The notes: a model not told the origin generated them from the sequence alone. DNA of 64,000 nt from Capra hircus (GCF_001704415.2 NC_030824.1:30747022-30811021), one strand, 5' to 3'. Shown: positions 33,724-46,302, numbered from the stretch's first letter. Numbers and translations are program-made.

Positions 33724-36700
33724 CTGTAAAATAAATATGGAGTATGAGTTATTTCTCAAAACATCCAAAAAATCAGGTTGACCAAATTGATGCTTTAGTA
33801 CAGTTAAAAAGATAAACCTCTTCTCCTGAAGAGTTAACTGAGCCCTGTTAACAGAGCATGATTTAGAAGACTGTCCACCAAGAGAACCAACAATTACACG
33901 CAGATATGCCTTCTCCCTTCCGTTTAGAGGCGGCTCTAAAGTGCCTCCCCAGTTTCATTTACCAAAAGACTCAAGATATATTTCAATATCTAGACCAATG
34001 ATCACTATTTGTAGTTGGTTTATTGGGAAAGAAGCTTATTTTTGTCACAGCTTTCCAAAACTTTCCTACAACATATCCAGTAGCTATTCGGGTATGTCCA
34101 CATTCAGCTTAATAGTCCCAAACATTAATTAAATCTGCCATAAATACTACCTTCTAATGCTGCTCCTTCACCTAGCATTACAGGACAGTAAAGCAAATAG
34201 TCCAGATACATGCAAATAAGTGTTCTGGACAGAGACTAGACTAAGCTGAGGGCGGGGCCCTGCCTCATTGCAGTGTGATTGGACCCTGGCCCCATAACAG
34301 GCCTTCTGTAGCATCTGCTTAACAAATAAATCTCTTTAATGGCAAAGGGTACAGTGGCTCACAAGGATAAATTCTGAAAACAGAAAGTGAACTTTCACTC
34401 CAAAAACTGCCAACTTACCTTTATCTTCTGGTGCTATTTCCTGAGCTTTCTTAAGATCAGCCTTTAATTGGGAGAGAAACAAAAGGAAAAAAAAGAAATA
34501 ACAGATTATGATTCATGAAAGCAGTTTGTTTTTTTTTTTTAATTAAAATTTAGAACAAAGTTTTACCAATGCTTGATCATATTCTTTTAATCCTTGCCAT
34601 CCTTGGGCTCTACGGTACAGTGCTTTGGTATTTGATGGGTCTATTTCAAGGGCCTACAAAAAAATTATAAAATCAGTTTTTTTATCCAAACATTGAATAC
34701 TAAATATATATCCTAGATTTCAATTTACTGTCAACTCCAAATCAATTCTTCACTGCTTTGTGACAACGCTAGACCCAGAGCCGCCTCTGCCTGCTGACAA
34801 GTTGTTTGGTCAGCAGAGGGCGCTAAGGGGACACGGGCAAGGAACCTGTGTCCTTTCCAGGCTCCTGCAGGCGGGCTCCTCAAGCACCCAACCTCCCTGC
34901 CATCCAGCGAGGCAAGGCCACCCCCTCCGCAGGGACTCTGGATCTCAGCCCAGCCCAGAGGGAGTGGGCACTCCTATGTTATACATACAGATGCACATAT
35001 AAATACATATATACCTGCTGTTGCCATATTCCTCAGGGTTCTCTTTACTAGCCAACCTCCATTATTCCAATTCCCCCTTTTATCTATTTTATAGTAAACT
35101 TTCTCTACAGAAATTACTGTGTAATACCTAGCTTCTGATTGGGCCCTAGCTGATAGAAAAAAATATTCTGAATAAAAATTTGTATATATTCATTTAAGCT
35201 GACATCCAGGTTTTTTGCAGGAACATGAGTAACTTAATAGGCTTCTCTGAAACGTTTTAAAAATAATATATTTATTTATTTAACATCTTTTAAAGGTCAG
35301 CACTCAGATTTTACTGAAAAGGGTATATTACTTGCCTCGCAAAGGTCAAGAAAGCAATCCAGAGTGAAGAGCCACCTTGTCTTCTGCTGCCTACTCCCTT
35401 CTAAATACACTCTTACACCTTATTCCACCTACCCCATAAACTGGGACCTCATTTCATTTCTACTTGCTCGGGCATAGCTGACCTGTGTACACCAATTACT
35501 GGGCAATATACATAAAAATGACTGGAGGTGGTCTTTCTGAAATATATGTTCTCATTTGAAAAACCTGACCAAACACACTGTCCTAACTACTATGCTTCAG
35601 GAGGGAGTGGGGCCACTTTCCAGCTCTCTCCGTCAGCACTGCTGACATCCCCATGAAGGCAGGCAGCCTTCCTGTGTGTTCCAACAGCACTCATCCCCCC
35701 AGAAGAGTCCTGACAACCCTAAACTGAAACGGAGTCCCTCTCCCACCAAGTAAATTCCTTGACGGGAGGGTCTTTCAATCAAAACACCTAAGCGCCTATC
35801 AGCTGCTTAATCTGTGCCCAACACTGAGCTTAAAATGCTTTACACACATAACACAGTCTTTTTAACAGTCCCAGAAGGAAAGCAGTATTTCCACTTAACA
35901 CAAAGAAATTAAGACTCTAAAATTAAGAACCTCCTCAAAATCAAAAAGTGACAGTGGTCTAAGAGAAAAACCATGTCTGCTGACCGACTCCACAGCCACG
36001 TTCTTAATCATTCCTGGGTTTATCTTCCAATGTCCAGCACATAATAGGTGCTCAAGAGTTAATAAATGCGCTGGGAAAGACAGTATCTTCATGGGAAGTT
36101 AAGTGATCGCATGTTATAAACTAAATGAGTGATTTGAGAGGAAGAACTGAGATCCAAAATATTCAGATGGAAGAACATCAACAGACTCACCTCCAAACAG
36201 CTATCGACTGCGCCCTGCCAATCGGACATCTTCAGTTTGCAAGCGCCAATATTCAGCACGCAACTCAAAGCGACAGGCTGCAGCTTTGCTCCATCTGCGT
36301 CCTCAGCAGCAGCCCGGGAGCCTTCCACATACCTGGAGAACAGCCCCATACAAGCAGCAAGCAACACCCCATTAAGACACTCTGCCTGTGACTCACTCAT
36401 AACTTGTCAGTTTTGATATGAAAGTTCACCGATGCTAGTATTAATATTCTTAATGACCACCATCTTTTTGTTAAATCCTTTCCTTTAGAAGATTTTTTTT
36501 TTGGTTCCAACTTTTTTTTTCCCAAAATGTTAAAAGACACCAACTTAAGAACAATCCCCAAACCTAAAGATTATATATACTGTTAACACTTTTCTATTTG
36601 TAAAATGAAGATTTTAGCAACCACTTTCCAGTGTAAGTAGGTTTGGGACTAAGGCTGTCATTGCAGGAGCGGGACTGGACTGGGAAAGGTGAGGAAGCCC

Positions 36701-39700
36701 GTGGTGGTAACTCTGACTCACGCTTTACTGTAGTTCCCATGAAAGGGGCCCAGAAACAATGCATGTACCTGGTCCCGACAGTCTAGTCTCTAGTCTCCCT
36801 CAGTGAAAAGGATCTGGGTTCCTGAGAGAAACTCACATCTGGACAGGAGGTTACATATAAGGTGAGCCCCGACCATCTTGTGGCAGAAAGCAGGCAAGTG
36901 CCCACAGACTAAGAGGAACATGTCAGATGCTGCCAAGGGGCTTCCACTGGGCAAATCCGAAACCTTGCAGCACCAGAAAGAATGATGGGAACAGTATAAT
37001 AGGCTGAACTGGAAAAAATAATCCACGGATCTATAGTAATACTAAAAAAGGGGTAAGGAGTCCTTTCAAACAGAAGAATGACAGCTAGTAATTGCAGACT
37101 GGCTGCTAAAATCAGAAATCACAGTTCTGCAAGCCTCAAGGTAGTAACTGATTGAGGCAAAGGTCTTCAGTGATGCTGAGACCACTGGATGAATTCCTAG
37201 AAACTTAGTCATACAATCTCACAGCCCCATTGCACAGAGGACGGCTTATTTATTTAAAAGGTAAAGGTACTTTTATAATAGAGACACATGACTAACACCA
37301 CTTTAACCAAGTGCCAGAACTCAAAATAAGCCAAACTGCCTTGTGCCTTCAGGACATGATAGAGGATACAGGCACATCATCTATCCTCTTGCTATCTTTA
37401 ACCTCAAACTAATCTGGAGGAAGCAATAAAAATATACAGGTGATATTCCCTATGACAAGTGGCCTAGACTCCACAAAATGGAAATGACTTAAAAGATTAA
37501 AGATTAGAGAAGCCTTAGAGACATAAAAACAAATGATACAATGGATACTGGAGTTAAAATTTTGTGACAACTGGTGACCTTTGCATATGGATTACATAGT
37601 AGATAACAGTGTATCTATATTTGGGAGATGTTTTTATGCATCAAGGCTAAGTAGAAAATGTCCTCATTTGGGGGGGGAATACTGATACTTGCTAAAGTAT
37701 TGAAGGGTAAAGCGTCATGGTATCTACAACTTCCTTTCAAAATGATTCTGCAAAAATAAATGTGGCAGAAGTTAAAAATTGGTGAATGCAGATAAAGGTA
37801 CATGAGTATTCATGTACTATTCTTAATTTTTCCATATTCTGAAATTTTTCAATTAAGAATCTGTAGGCAACTAAAAAATGCAACTAAAACTTCAATATAC
37901 CTGGTTATTCTGCAAGTAATAGGCCAAAAATACAAAAAGCAACTCCTGAATTTCACTTTGTAATTCAATTTATAAGTTCTTAAATGCAATTTATTAAAAA
38001 TGTTTTATTACCTTAAAACTTTTGTGTATTTTTTAATGGCCATCTCCCAGTTCTGGGATTTGAAAAATGTATTTCCAATGTTTTTTAAGTCTTCTGATAT
38101 TAATAAAATTTTATCTACCTGTAAAAAAGAAAGAATACAATATGGGGGGTTTGAGTATGTAATGCAGTTTAGTCCCAAGTTCTATCTTTAAGACAGGCTG
38201 ACAAAAAAGGCTCAAAATTTTAGCCCTGGGAATTCCCTGGTGGTGGTCCAGACTCTGCTTCCACTGCAGAGGGTGTGGTTCCACTCCTGATCGGAAAGCC
38301 AGGATGCCACGTGCCACATAGCATGACCAATAAATAAGTAAAATTTTAAAAATTTTACTACTAAATTTTCTTTAGCAGTTTGGCCAGTCTGAAAGCGTTT
38401 GTTAGTTGCTCAGTCGTGTCTGACTCTTTGAGGAGACTGTAGCCAACCAAGCTCCTCTGTCCATGGGATTCTCCAGGCAAGAATACTGGAGTGGATTGCC
38501 ATGCCCTCCTCCAGGGGATCTTCCCAACGCAGGTATCCAACCCCAGTCTGCTGCACTGCAGGCAGATTCTTTACCATCTGAGCCACCAAGAAAGACCAAA
38601 ATCTTAAATTACTCACATCTTTTAAATCCACATCTGCATCCTCGGGGAAATCTGGGTGACTGTCACCAGACCCATCCTTTGGGAATATTCCCCAATCATC
38701 TCCTTTTTTCAGTTCTCCGCATTCTGCAATAACGCACAACTGTAAAAATAACCCTCAATTGTAGAAGCGCACTACTGCATTAATGATGATTTTTAAAAGG
38801 TCTGGGTTTAAAAGCTCTACGGCTGCAAGTCATGTGCAACACTGTCTACGTCGCTTCCTGGCGGCGCACCTGCTGCGACTACAGCAACGCACTTCACACA
38901 CTGGCAGGGGCACAGCAAATCCCTACTGTGGACGCACTCACTGCAGCCAGTACTCAGTGTACAGCGTGAATGGACAGTTTCACCGTTCCCTCAGGTGTTG
39001 CGCATGCTTTCAACCGACTCTTCCCTTCGCACACTGAGTGACAGCACACCCCCGCAGGTCTGACTCTCCAGTGCCCACTCCCAACCCTGTGGACGCAGGG
39101 TGTCTGTGATGGCTGTGGTGATCCACAGACATGTGGAACACAAGGATCTTTGCAGTGACAGGATCTAGTCCAAACCCTTCAGTGATTTATACAGGATGAG
39201 AAACCAGGTCAAGAAAAGTGAAATCACAAGAGCAAGGCTAGACCACAAGTTACATGGCAGAGGAGACCAAAGGACTCCTGGTTTCCTGCCCTCTCTGTAC
39301 TCTGCGCCCGTAGTCACACCAACTCAAAGTTCTACAGGCGTAGGAGACTTCAGTTATCAAAATCAGCAAGACTGAAGTTAAAATAACAAGTCTCTTTTTA
39401 AACTTCCCTCATCTTTCCCACAGTAGAAAACGGCTTCAAAGAAAAAGCGGCAGGTCCAGGCTTCTAGGACAAGAGCCTTCTGGACATTTTTCAGCCAGCA
39501 ATCACCCTTTTACTCACCCTTCTCTAATCCAGCAGCTAAGATAATATTACCATCTTGCTACTCACTTTGGCAGGTTTTTCACCTTTCACCTCCACATTTT
39601 CCAGAATCTTTGCCACACCCATTCCTTTAATCACTTGGCCAAACACTACATGCTTCCCATCCAAATGCGGAGTCGGAACGGTGGTGATGAAGAACTGGGA

Positions 39701-42700
39701 GCCGTTGGTGTTGCTGCCCGCATTGGCCATGCTCAGCAATCCCTCCTTGTCATGCTGCGGGAATAAACCATAAAGAAAACCAAGGTAAGAGTTCCCGCTC
39801 TGCTCTACCAACCGTTCACAGAAAAGGGGGGGCCGCTGGAATACCACTTAGAGCACATAATGTAGAGTGATTTTACTTCATTATCAAGTGTGACTTTAAT
39901 TCACAAAACATGAGAGTACTTAACCACTTTTTAAACTTTAAGGAGCGCTTATGAAACTAAATTAAGATGAAACAGTGGGGGCAGGGGTGGTGCTCCTAAA
40001 GCGATCACACTGAGAGCATGCTTGGACTTCATCAAGATGAAGATGCCACAGGAGGAAGTCTAGTAATTCTGCTTCACCCTTTCTTATGACTGAGGCACAT
40101 TTTTTCTGAAAGGCACTCAACAGTGTTCCCACTTTCGGGCCTACGTTATGATTCTCTCTTCACACGTCAGCAAAGTTAGGTCCTTTCCTACTCTCCACCC
40201 GTGTAACACTCATGTTAGCCCTCCCACCTGAAATGCCTTTTACCCCTAAACCCAAATCTAATCCAGCTCTCAAGACCACCAAGTGTGCAGAAGAATCATG
40301 TGTCCATGCAACAGCCCCTCTTTTTCTAAAATCTTATTTTTATTTTGGTTGCCCTGGGTCTTCGTTGCTTTTGTGCAGGTTTTCTCTTGTGGCGAGTGGG
40401 CCGTTCTGTTGAGGTGCACAGGCACCTCCTGGTGGCGACTTCTCTCACTGCAGCGCACAGGCGCTGGGTGCGCAGGCTTCACTAGCTACAGCAGAAGGGC
40501 TCAGGAGCTGGGGCTCAGGAGTTGGGGCGTGTGGGTTTATTCGCTCTGTGGCATGTGGGATCTTCCCCCGTCAGGGATCAAACCTGTGTCTCCTGCATTG
40601 GCAGGCGGATTCTTATCCACTGCACCACGAGGGAAATCTACCCCCTTTCTTTTGATCAACTTTTCCATCACATAAGCTGAGTTTTCATCCTTCTGGTACT
40701 TTCTTTCTCCCTTCCAAAAGTCTGGTGCTTTCCCCACAATATTAAATATTAACAACTTTATTTCCTCAGCCTCCTCATGCCTTCTTCCTTCCTCACTCAT
40801 ATCCCTCCCTCAAAGGCATCTGTATTTTAGTTCCTTCTAACCAAATCTCAGCCACCTGGCGAGGTCCAGTCTGCCTAGTTCACGCACCCATTCCCCCTTG
40901 ATGTCTTCCCTAGTAATCCAGACCATAGGAGTCATACCTTTCTCCTGTAGTATACACAGGTCTTGGTCAACTTAGCATTTACTTGCATTTTATTACATTA
41001 TTCAGTTACATTATACAGTTGCCTTGTGTGTCTTAATCTTGCCTTTTTGGCAAGATTTTATTCCTTATCATGAAGGTCTTTCCTTTTTATAAACTCTTTG
41101 GTGCCAGTGACTGTATTCGCTACAGGAAATAAACTGCTTAAAACACTGATGACATTTATTCTCAAATGATCCTAAACACCTTGCTCCTGTTCCCATTTCC
41201 AAAAACCCATGTTTACTTTTGCTCTTAGATGTCCATTGTCATGACTGAATGATACCACACCCTGACCGTGACCCCAGAGTCACTGAAATTAAGCAGGCAC
41301 AGGCGTCACTAAGGTCCCTTAGGAGCCTGGACATTAACCAGATCCGCTAGTCCGCAAATGCCCTGACACCCCGGACATTAGCCATGGTTTTGCTGCTCTT
41401 CAAATTTAGGCATAAAGATGCACAACTTACCATCCCTCTAATAGGAACATTTTTCCTGGAAACAATTTTGCCATATGCTGGCCACCCATGAAAACTCACT
41501 GGCTTTACTGCAGTGTATAAACCTGAATCACACTAAATAGTTGTTGTATTTTTGCCAATAAAATCATTGCCGGATGAGGTTTTTTTTTCATATTAAAGAT
41601 GTATATTTATAAATATGATACCTTTCACAAATAAAGGAGATCTAAGCACATCTGAGGCATTTATCCTAACTTGACAAGAATCCCAGACACATGACAATCT
41701 TTATTGTTAGCAACACACATTTTTGTCTACTTTACCTTATAATGGAAATTTTCATCTTCAAATTTTTCACCATAAATGCTTTCTCCACCTGTCCCATTCT
41801 GATTTGAGAAGTCTCCACCCTGAATCATGAATTTCTTAATAACTAAAAAAAAGGAAAATCAGCATTAGAAACTACAGTACAGATGACTACAGCAATGTTA
41901 ACAAATGTGTGACAATAAAGACAACTTCTCTCCTGCTCTCTCCACCTATACGCACAACTCCAGGCTCTTAAAAAGCCTTTTCCCAACCCAAATCCCCACT
42001 AACACTCAGAGAATTAGTTCGTATAGCACCTCCCCTACAACACTGTCAAACCTCAAGACTGGATCTACTAATTTTTCTCCCATAGTACCTTTACTCTACC
42101 TTTCTTTTATAATATGGATCATAACAATCTGTCTCTTCTAGCAAACAGTTAAGAACAGCAACACCGTTTTTCTTCCAGGGTAACCATGTGCATGGCTGGG
42201 CACATAATGGTTACTCAAAAATGCCTACTGAATAAACCAATTATTCCCAAGAGGCCTGTTACACTGTATTGGAATTACTTCTGCAAATGTTATTACTTAA
42301 CAGTGCCACCACATTCAGATTCCCCAGAACTCTGTATCTGCTTGTATGACACTCATGTAGTCAGGAGACACAGATGGACGATAAAGGGAAAAGATAAGGC
42401 AGAGCCTGGGAGAATCCATGTGTTTCCTGATGGGAAAGGTCACAGGGTGCCTTCTTCCCCCAGCCAAGAAAATGCAGCAACACGTGTACAATGTTGCTCC
42501 CCAGGAAAGCCCTTGAGGAACTCAGCACCCAAGGTTTCTACAGGGGCTCATCATGAAGGTACTCTGCCTAGCAAATACCAAAATTCCACCACATCCTCAA
42601 AAGGAAAGCAACTGTTCAGCATAAATCAAACTGTACAGTCTCAGCAGAGTTAGCCACCTTACGATTCAGAGAATGGCAAAGTGCTCTGACTTCAGGCAAT

Positions 42701-45700
42701 TCCACCCTTGCAAGTAGATTTATGACAGCAGTCTCAGGTTTGCAATGTGAACTCTTGTCCACAGACACTTTTTTAGAATACAGGCAACTCCTTGATTTAC
42801 TGTGCTTTGCAGATACTGTGGGTTTTGTTTTTTAACTTGAAGGTTTGCAGCAATTCTGCATCAGCAAGTCCATCAGTGCCATTTTTCCAACAGCATGTGC
42901 TCACTTCATGTCTCTGTCACATTTTGGTAATTCTTACAATATTTCTAACTTTTTCATTATTATTTACTACAGTGATCTGTAACCAGTGATTTTTGATGTT
43001 ACTACTGTAATTGTTCTGGCGTTTTTTTTAGCAATAAAGTATTAGTTAAGATATGTATTTTTCTCCAGATACAATGCTACTGTGCACTTTAATAGACTAT
43101 AGTATCCTGCACATATAACTTTTATATGCACTAGGAAACTGGAACTTTGTAACTTGCTCTCTTACAACATTCACTTTATTGCAGTAGTCTGGAACCAAAC
43201 CTCTCCCTGGTATGCTTATATTTGGGACGTCCCAAGTGGCGCTAGTGGTAAAGAATCCACCTGCCAAGGAGGAAACACAGGAGATGGAGGTTCAATTCCT
43301 GGGTTGGAAAGATCCTCTGCAGAAGGAAATGGTAACCCACTCCAGTATTCTTGCTTGGAATATTCCATGGACAGGGGAGCCTAGTGGGCCACAGTCCATG
43401 GGGTCGCAGAGTTGGATCTGACTAAGCACAAACACACATGCTTGTATTTTGATAGTTTATTAAACATGAAAGTAAATCTACAGTTTAAGTAATCTAAAAT
43501 CAATGTTAATTTTTTCTTAATCAAGTTTCTTTAAATACTTATGTAACTACAAATTAACTTGTTTATTCATTAAATAAATATTAAGTGCCTACTCAGTAAC
43601 GATACTAGATGCTGAGGACAAAATGGTGAGAAGATGCAGTTCCTCAAATATGGAGCTACTCCATGGGGAGTACCAGCAAATCATCACTAAAGTATGACAA
43701 CACAGTGAAAGGTCACCTAGTCATCACATGTCACACCAGGGATCCAAAATATGGAATCTTTAAGTCAGCTGTAGTCTTCCCAAGCAATCCTGCCCAAGAA
43801 GTAGGCATAACTTTGTGTCACCAGGCAGTCAAGCTACCCAAGCTCTATTTGTTTATCATGGCCACATCCTGGTGAAACAAGGGTAACCCATTTCTCAATA
43901 AATAAACCTTAGGACCCTGCCATAATTACTTCCACCTTTCACAGCCCAACATCTATGAAACTGAGCTATAGTCTCAGATGTTAAAGCATCCTTTTGAAAC
44001 TAATAGTAATTTTTAACTCTCACCCTCTCCTTAGTGTTTTCTTCCCTAACTCCCTAAGGAACAGGATTCATGACTTCTAAGAAGAATCAGATTCACAAAA
44101 TGTATACATACTTCTATGGAAAGGACATCCTTTGAAATGGAGAGGTTTCCCAGTGGTGGGTCCAATGCCTTTTTCTCCTGTACATAATGCACGAAAATTT
44201 TCTGCAGTTTTGGGTACAATATCTGCAAACAATTCTAAGACAATTCGACCAACTGAAAGAAAAAATAAAATTGTGTCAGTATGCAAAACAATGGTAAAAT
44301 TATGGTGACTGAAAAATACCAAGTTTTCTTTTTTTGGTCATTTTTCTAATATTCTAATTCAGTCTACCTAAATTGAGTATCATGTATCCAGATGACTTTA
44401 AAACAACTACTTTACTACATCTTACAAAAGATCATAAACAGTAGCCAGAAGATCAGCAGCATATAAGGACACCATCATCCTCTGTCGGCCCCTTCTCCAC
44501 CTGCCCTCAACCTTTCCCAGCATCAGGGTCTTTTCCAATGAGTCGGCTCTTCGCACCAGGTGGCCAAAGTATTGGATCTTCAGCATCAATCCTTCCACTG
44601 AATATTCAGGGTTCACTGACTCAATGGACATGAGTTTGAGCAAACTCCGGAAGATAATGAAGGACAGGGAAACCTGGCATGCTGCAGTTCAGAGGGTCAC
44701 AAAGTCAGACAAGACTTAGTGACAGAACAACAACAAAGGACACCATCATTTGATTGATTTTCTCTGACATGTGCGCATAATTTTAAATCACCAAATGACC
44801 AATAGAAGAAAATACAATATCCTCTGAGTGGTCAGGCTGGCCAAGTTTTAAGTGCAGCTGTGGTCTCTGTGCTCTGTGGAACCTGCCTAGTGCTGCCTCT
44901 GCAGCAAAACCTGAAAAAGTTGCCATTCTAGACAATTCCTAATGCAGGCAATAAACCCAGCACTAAATTTCAAAACAAAATGAACACACACCTAAGTCTC
45001 CCTGCGTGTGTTTGCCTGCCTTCTCAGTAAACAAAGACTGTTGCAGCCATTAAGCCATCACATTATGCTGACCTGACGCAGCCGAAGAGCCCGGAGGGAA
45101 CTCAGTATGGAGACAAACAGGCTGCCCATTTCCAAGTCCACCTAGCAGTCAGTTGCTGCAGCCACCCTGAACAGTGTACCCTGAGGAGACTAAGGATGGG
45201 AAAACACAGGATACTGGCCCCAGACAGCTGAGATGCACATCAAATGAATGATTGCAGTGAGCCCAGATTCTTACATCTTCCCATACAGAGAAAAGCCCTA
45301 CACTCCTTAACTAGAGACACCTGGTTTTCTTTAATAAACAGTAATCTTTTTTCGATGTTCCGACCACGAGGTCTTTGTTGCAAAAACTCCTATATACCTT
45401 GACTCCTTCCTCATCTCTTTGAACAGAGCTGAGATACTCTGTCCCAGGCTTAAGGGACAGAGTTTTTTCCTTTAAAGCAGTTGTAACGTGTTCCAGAACA
45501 GGAGCAATTAAGCTACAAAGCAATGTGAGAATTCACAAGACCTGAGGCGCCTGCAAGCTGCTACTGTAGCCTAGGCAACCACACCGCCACACAGATCTCA
45601 TTTTCCCCACGCCAAAACGGAGAAAATGTCCACCAATCTGAATGCATCAGTAGTAAAGAAGAATCAGTAGTAAAAAAGAAAAAAGGAAAACACGCAAAAG

Positions 45701-46194
45701 TCGGTTTAATTTATAGATAACATGGCAACTGCTGACATACATCACGTGGCGAAAGACACAGGGTGACGGGAGCCCACCAGACGCTTAACCTGGGGTTTTC
45801 AAAGCAGGTTTTCGCCCTACAAACAAAATCATCTCGTTTTGTGCTAACTTCACGGTGCTAGGTGGCGGGCAGGTGCGGCCAAGTCGGGACAGATAAACCC
45901 AAAAGCTTCCAGCATTCCTCGAACAGAAATTTCCAGAAACTTCTCCACGCCCCACGGCACCGGTACAAGGTCGCGGGCGCAACCCAGCCCAGAGGCCTGG
46001 ACCAGTGCAGGTCCCAGTGTGGGCAGCCGGCCCCACCTCAGACCAGCCCCCTGCCCGAGCAGCGCTCCAGCCTCAGGGGCCCCCGACCCCGGGCGCCCCG
46101 CCTCCTCACCTCGCTCCCCTCCGATGTCCACGTCGAAGAAGACTCGAGGGTTACTGGGGTTGGAAGGCTTAGCCTGGGGGGATGGATACGACAT
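33635..46194 (-). CDS. PPID: Peptidyl-prolyl cis-trans isomerase D, cyclophilin 40 (complete coding region, 10 exons)
   Basis: Exons in transcript order: 46194-46110, 44252-44112, 41842-41736, 39754-39566, 38739-38617, 38118-38012, 36332-36191, 34653-34567, 34461-34419, 33723-33635. They total 1113 bases, or 370 residues plus stop, the usual family length, and every junction is in phase. Residues about 17-183 form the cyclophilin isomerase domain; the catalytic Arg is in FHR at residue 75, and His141 sits where cyclophilin A has Trp, a known cyclophilin-40 trait linked to weaker cyclosporin binding. Residues about 220-340 form three TPR repeats that bind the Hsp90 C terminus. The protein is a co-chaperone in steroid receptor complexes. 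The start codon sits in a CpG island with a favourable ACA before ATG. Residue 191 region reads GDDWGIF, Trp for the human Gly. The gene looks intact. Confidence 0.97.
34419..34461 (-). CDS. PPID: PPID exon 9 (residues 328-342)
   Basis: A 43-base exon encoding ADLKKAQEIAPEDK. Acceptor AATTAAAG has a weak pyrimidine tract; donor GTAAGT is strong. Intron 8 upstream is only 105 bases. Confidence 0.93.
34567..34653 (-). CDS. PPID: PPID exon 8 (residues 299-327), TPR
   Basis: Acceptor TTTTTTTGTAG, donor GTAAAA. It encodes ALEIDPSNTKALYRRAQGWQ and GLKEYDQAL, the third TPR unit. Confidence 0.95.
34654..35794. other. PPID intron 7, 3' part, nothing recognised
   Basis: Intronic sequence without recognised exon or young repeat. 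Confidence 0.45.
35795..36070 (-). repeat. MIR-type ancient SINE pieces in PPID intron 7
   Basis: Antisense core words (CCCAACACTGAGCTTAAAAT, GAAATTAAGACTCTAAAATT) to about 35990, then a sense 3' end GCACATAATAGGTGCTCAAG near 36037. Confidence 0.6.
36191..36332 (-). CDS. PPID: PPID exon 7 (residues 251-298), TPR
   Basis: Acceptor GTTCTCCAG, donor GTGAGT. It encodes YVEGSRAAAEDADGAKLQPV, ALSCVLNIGACKLKMSDWQG and AVDSCLE; the second TPR unit is visible. Confidence 0.95.
36421..38000. other. PPID intron 6, nothing recognised
   Basis: AT-rich intronic DNA; no exon or family repeat supported. Confidence 0.45.
38012..38118 (-). CDS. PPID: PPID exon 6 (residues 216-251), TPR start
   Basis: Acceptor TTTTTTACAG, donor GTAATA. 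It encodes VDKILLISEDLKNIGNTFFK then SQNWEMAIKKYTKVLR, the first TPR helix pair. Confidence 0.94.
38224..38345 (+). repeat. CHR-type SINE in PPID intron 5
   Basis: GGGAATTCCCTGGTGGTGGT head, CHR body and AATAAATAAG tail. Confidence 0.83.
38397..38596 (-). repeat. Bov-tA SINE next to the PPID exon 5 donor
   Basis: Antisense Bov-tA from GTTAGTTGCTCAGTCGTGTC to CTGAGCCACCAAGAAAG. It ends about 20 bases from the exon 5 donor; with the CHR SINE it makes up about two thirds of this 498-base intron. Confidence 0.9.
38617..38739 (-). CDS. PPID: PPID exon 5 (residues 175-215), linker
   Basis: Acceptor ATTTTTACAG, donor GTGAGT. It encodes LCVIAECGELKKGDDWGIFP and an acidic linker ending DADVDLKD between isomerase and TPR domains. 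A Bov-tA SINE ends about 20 bases inside the following intron. Confidence 0.95.
39566..39754 (-). CDS. PPID: PPID exon 4 (residues 112-174)
   Basis: Acceptor TTCCCGCAG, donor GTGAGT. It encodes HDKEGLLSMANAGSNTNGSQ, FFITTVPTPHLDGKHVVFG and the rest of the isomerase domain. His141 in TPHLDG is the cyclophilin-40-specific replacement of the cyclophilin A tryptophan. Confidence 0.96.
40328..40641 (-). repeat. CHR-2-like SINE, antisense, in PPID intron 3
   Basis: TCTTCGTTGCTTTTGTGCAG through CATTGGCAGGCGGATTCTTA to CACGAGGGAAATC. Confidence 0.87.
40642..41735. other. Rest of PPID intron 3, nothing recognised
   Basis: No exon or young repeat seen between the CHR SINE and exon 3. Confidence 0.45.
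41736..41842 (-). CDS. PPID: PPID exon 3 (residues 76-111)
   Basis: Acceptor TTTTTTTTAG, donor GTAAAG. It encodes IIKKFMIQGGDFSNQNGTGG then ESIYGEKFEDENFHYK, a core cyclophilin segment (FMIQGGDF). Confidence 0.95.
42786..43220 (+). mobile_element. Tigger1-like DNA transposon remnant
   Basis: TTGAAGGTTTGCAGCAATTC, CCATTTTTCCAACAGCATGT and TGATTTTTGATGTTACTACT, then AACTTTTATATGCACTAGGA and GGAACCAAACCTC near the terminal repeat. Internally deleted, no transposase. A second, more decayed copy is at 32085-32400. Confidence 0.82.
43227..43432 (+). repeat. Bov-tA SINE at the Tigger end
   Basis: Head GGGACGTCCCAAGTGGCGCT, body with CCATGGGGTCGCAGAGTTGG. Imperfect target duplication ATGCTTATATTT / ATGCTTGTATTT. 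Confidence 0.88.
44112..44252 (-). CDS. PPID: PPID exon 2 (residues 29-76), catalytic arginine
   Basis: Acceptor TTTTTTCTTTCAG, donor GTATGT. It encodes GRIVLELFADIVPKTAENFR through KGCPFHR; the final Arg is the equivalent of cyclophilin A Arg55. Confidence 0.96.
44479..44735 (+). repeat. Twin-primed BovB 3' insertion in PPID intron 1
   Basis: 44479-44613 is antisense BovB; 44614-44735 is sense BovB 3' end running into ACAGAACAACAACAAAGG. The two halves are neighbouring parts of the BovB end, with about 20 bases lost at the junction. A perfect 14-base target duplication AAGGACACCATCAT lies at 44465-44478 and 44736-44749. Confidence 0.88.
44760..45870. other. PPID intron 1, 5' part, nothing recognised
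   Basis: No recognised repeat or exon between the BovB and the CpG island. Confidence 0.45.
46110..46194 (-). CDS. PPID: PPID exon 1 (residues 1-29)
   Basis: ATG at 46194-46192, donor GTGAGG after GAGCGAG. It encodes MSYPSPQAKPSNPSNPRVFF and DVDIGGER. Residue 3 is Tyr where human has His. The exon lies in CpG-rich sequence. Confidence 0.95.
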
Positions 46195-46302
46195 TGTGGC
46201 TTTAGGGCGCGTGTACGACCACCTCTTAACACCGCGTGGTCTCCGTGAAGCTGGAACCCTAAAGTCACAAGGCCCGCGAAGAACGGCGGCGCTGGTGAGC
46301 TG

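Noticed and set aside
42186..42653. 155-codon plus-strand open frame in PPID intron 2
   Set aside because: No recognised domain, antisense to PPID, no conserved-looking motif; likely chance.
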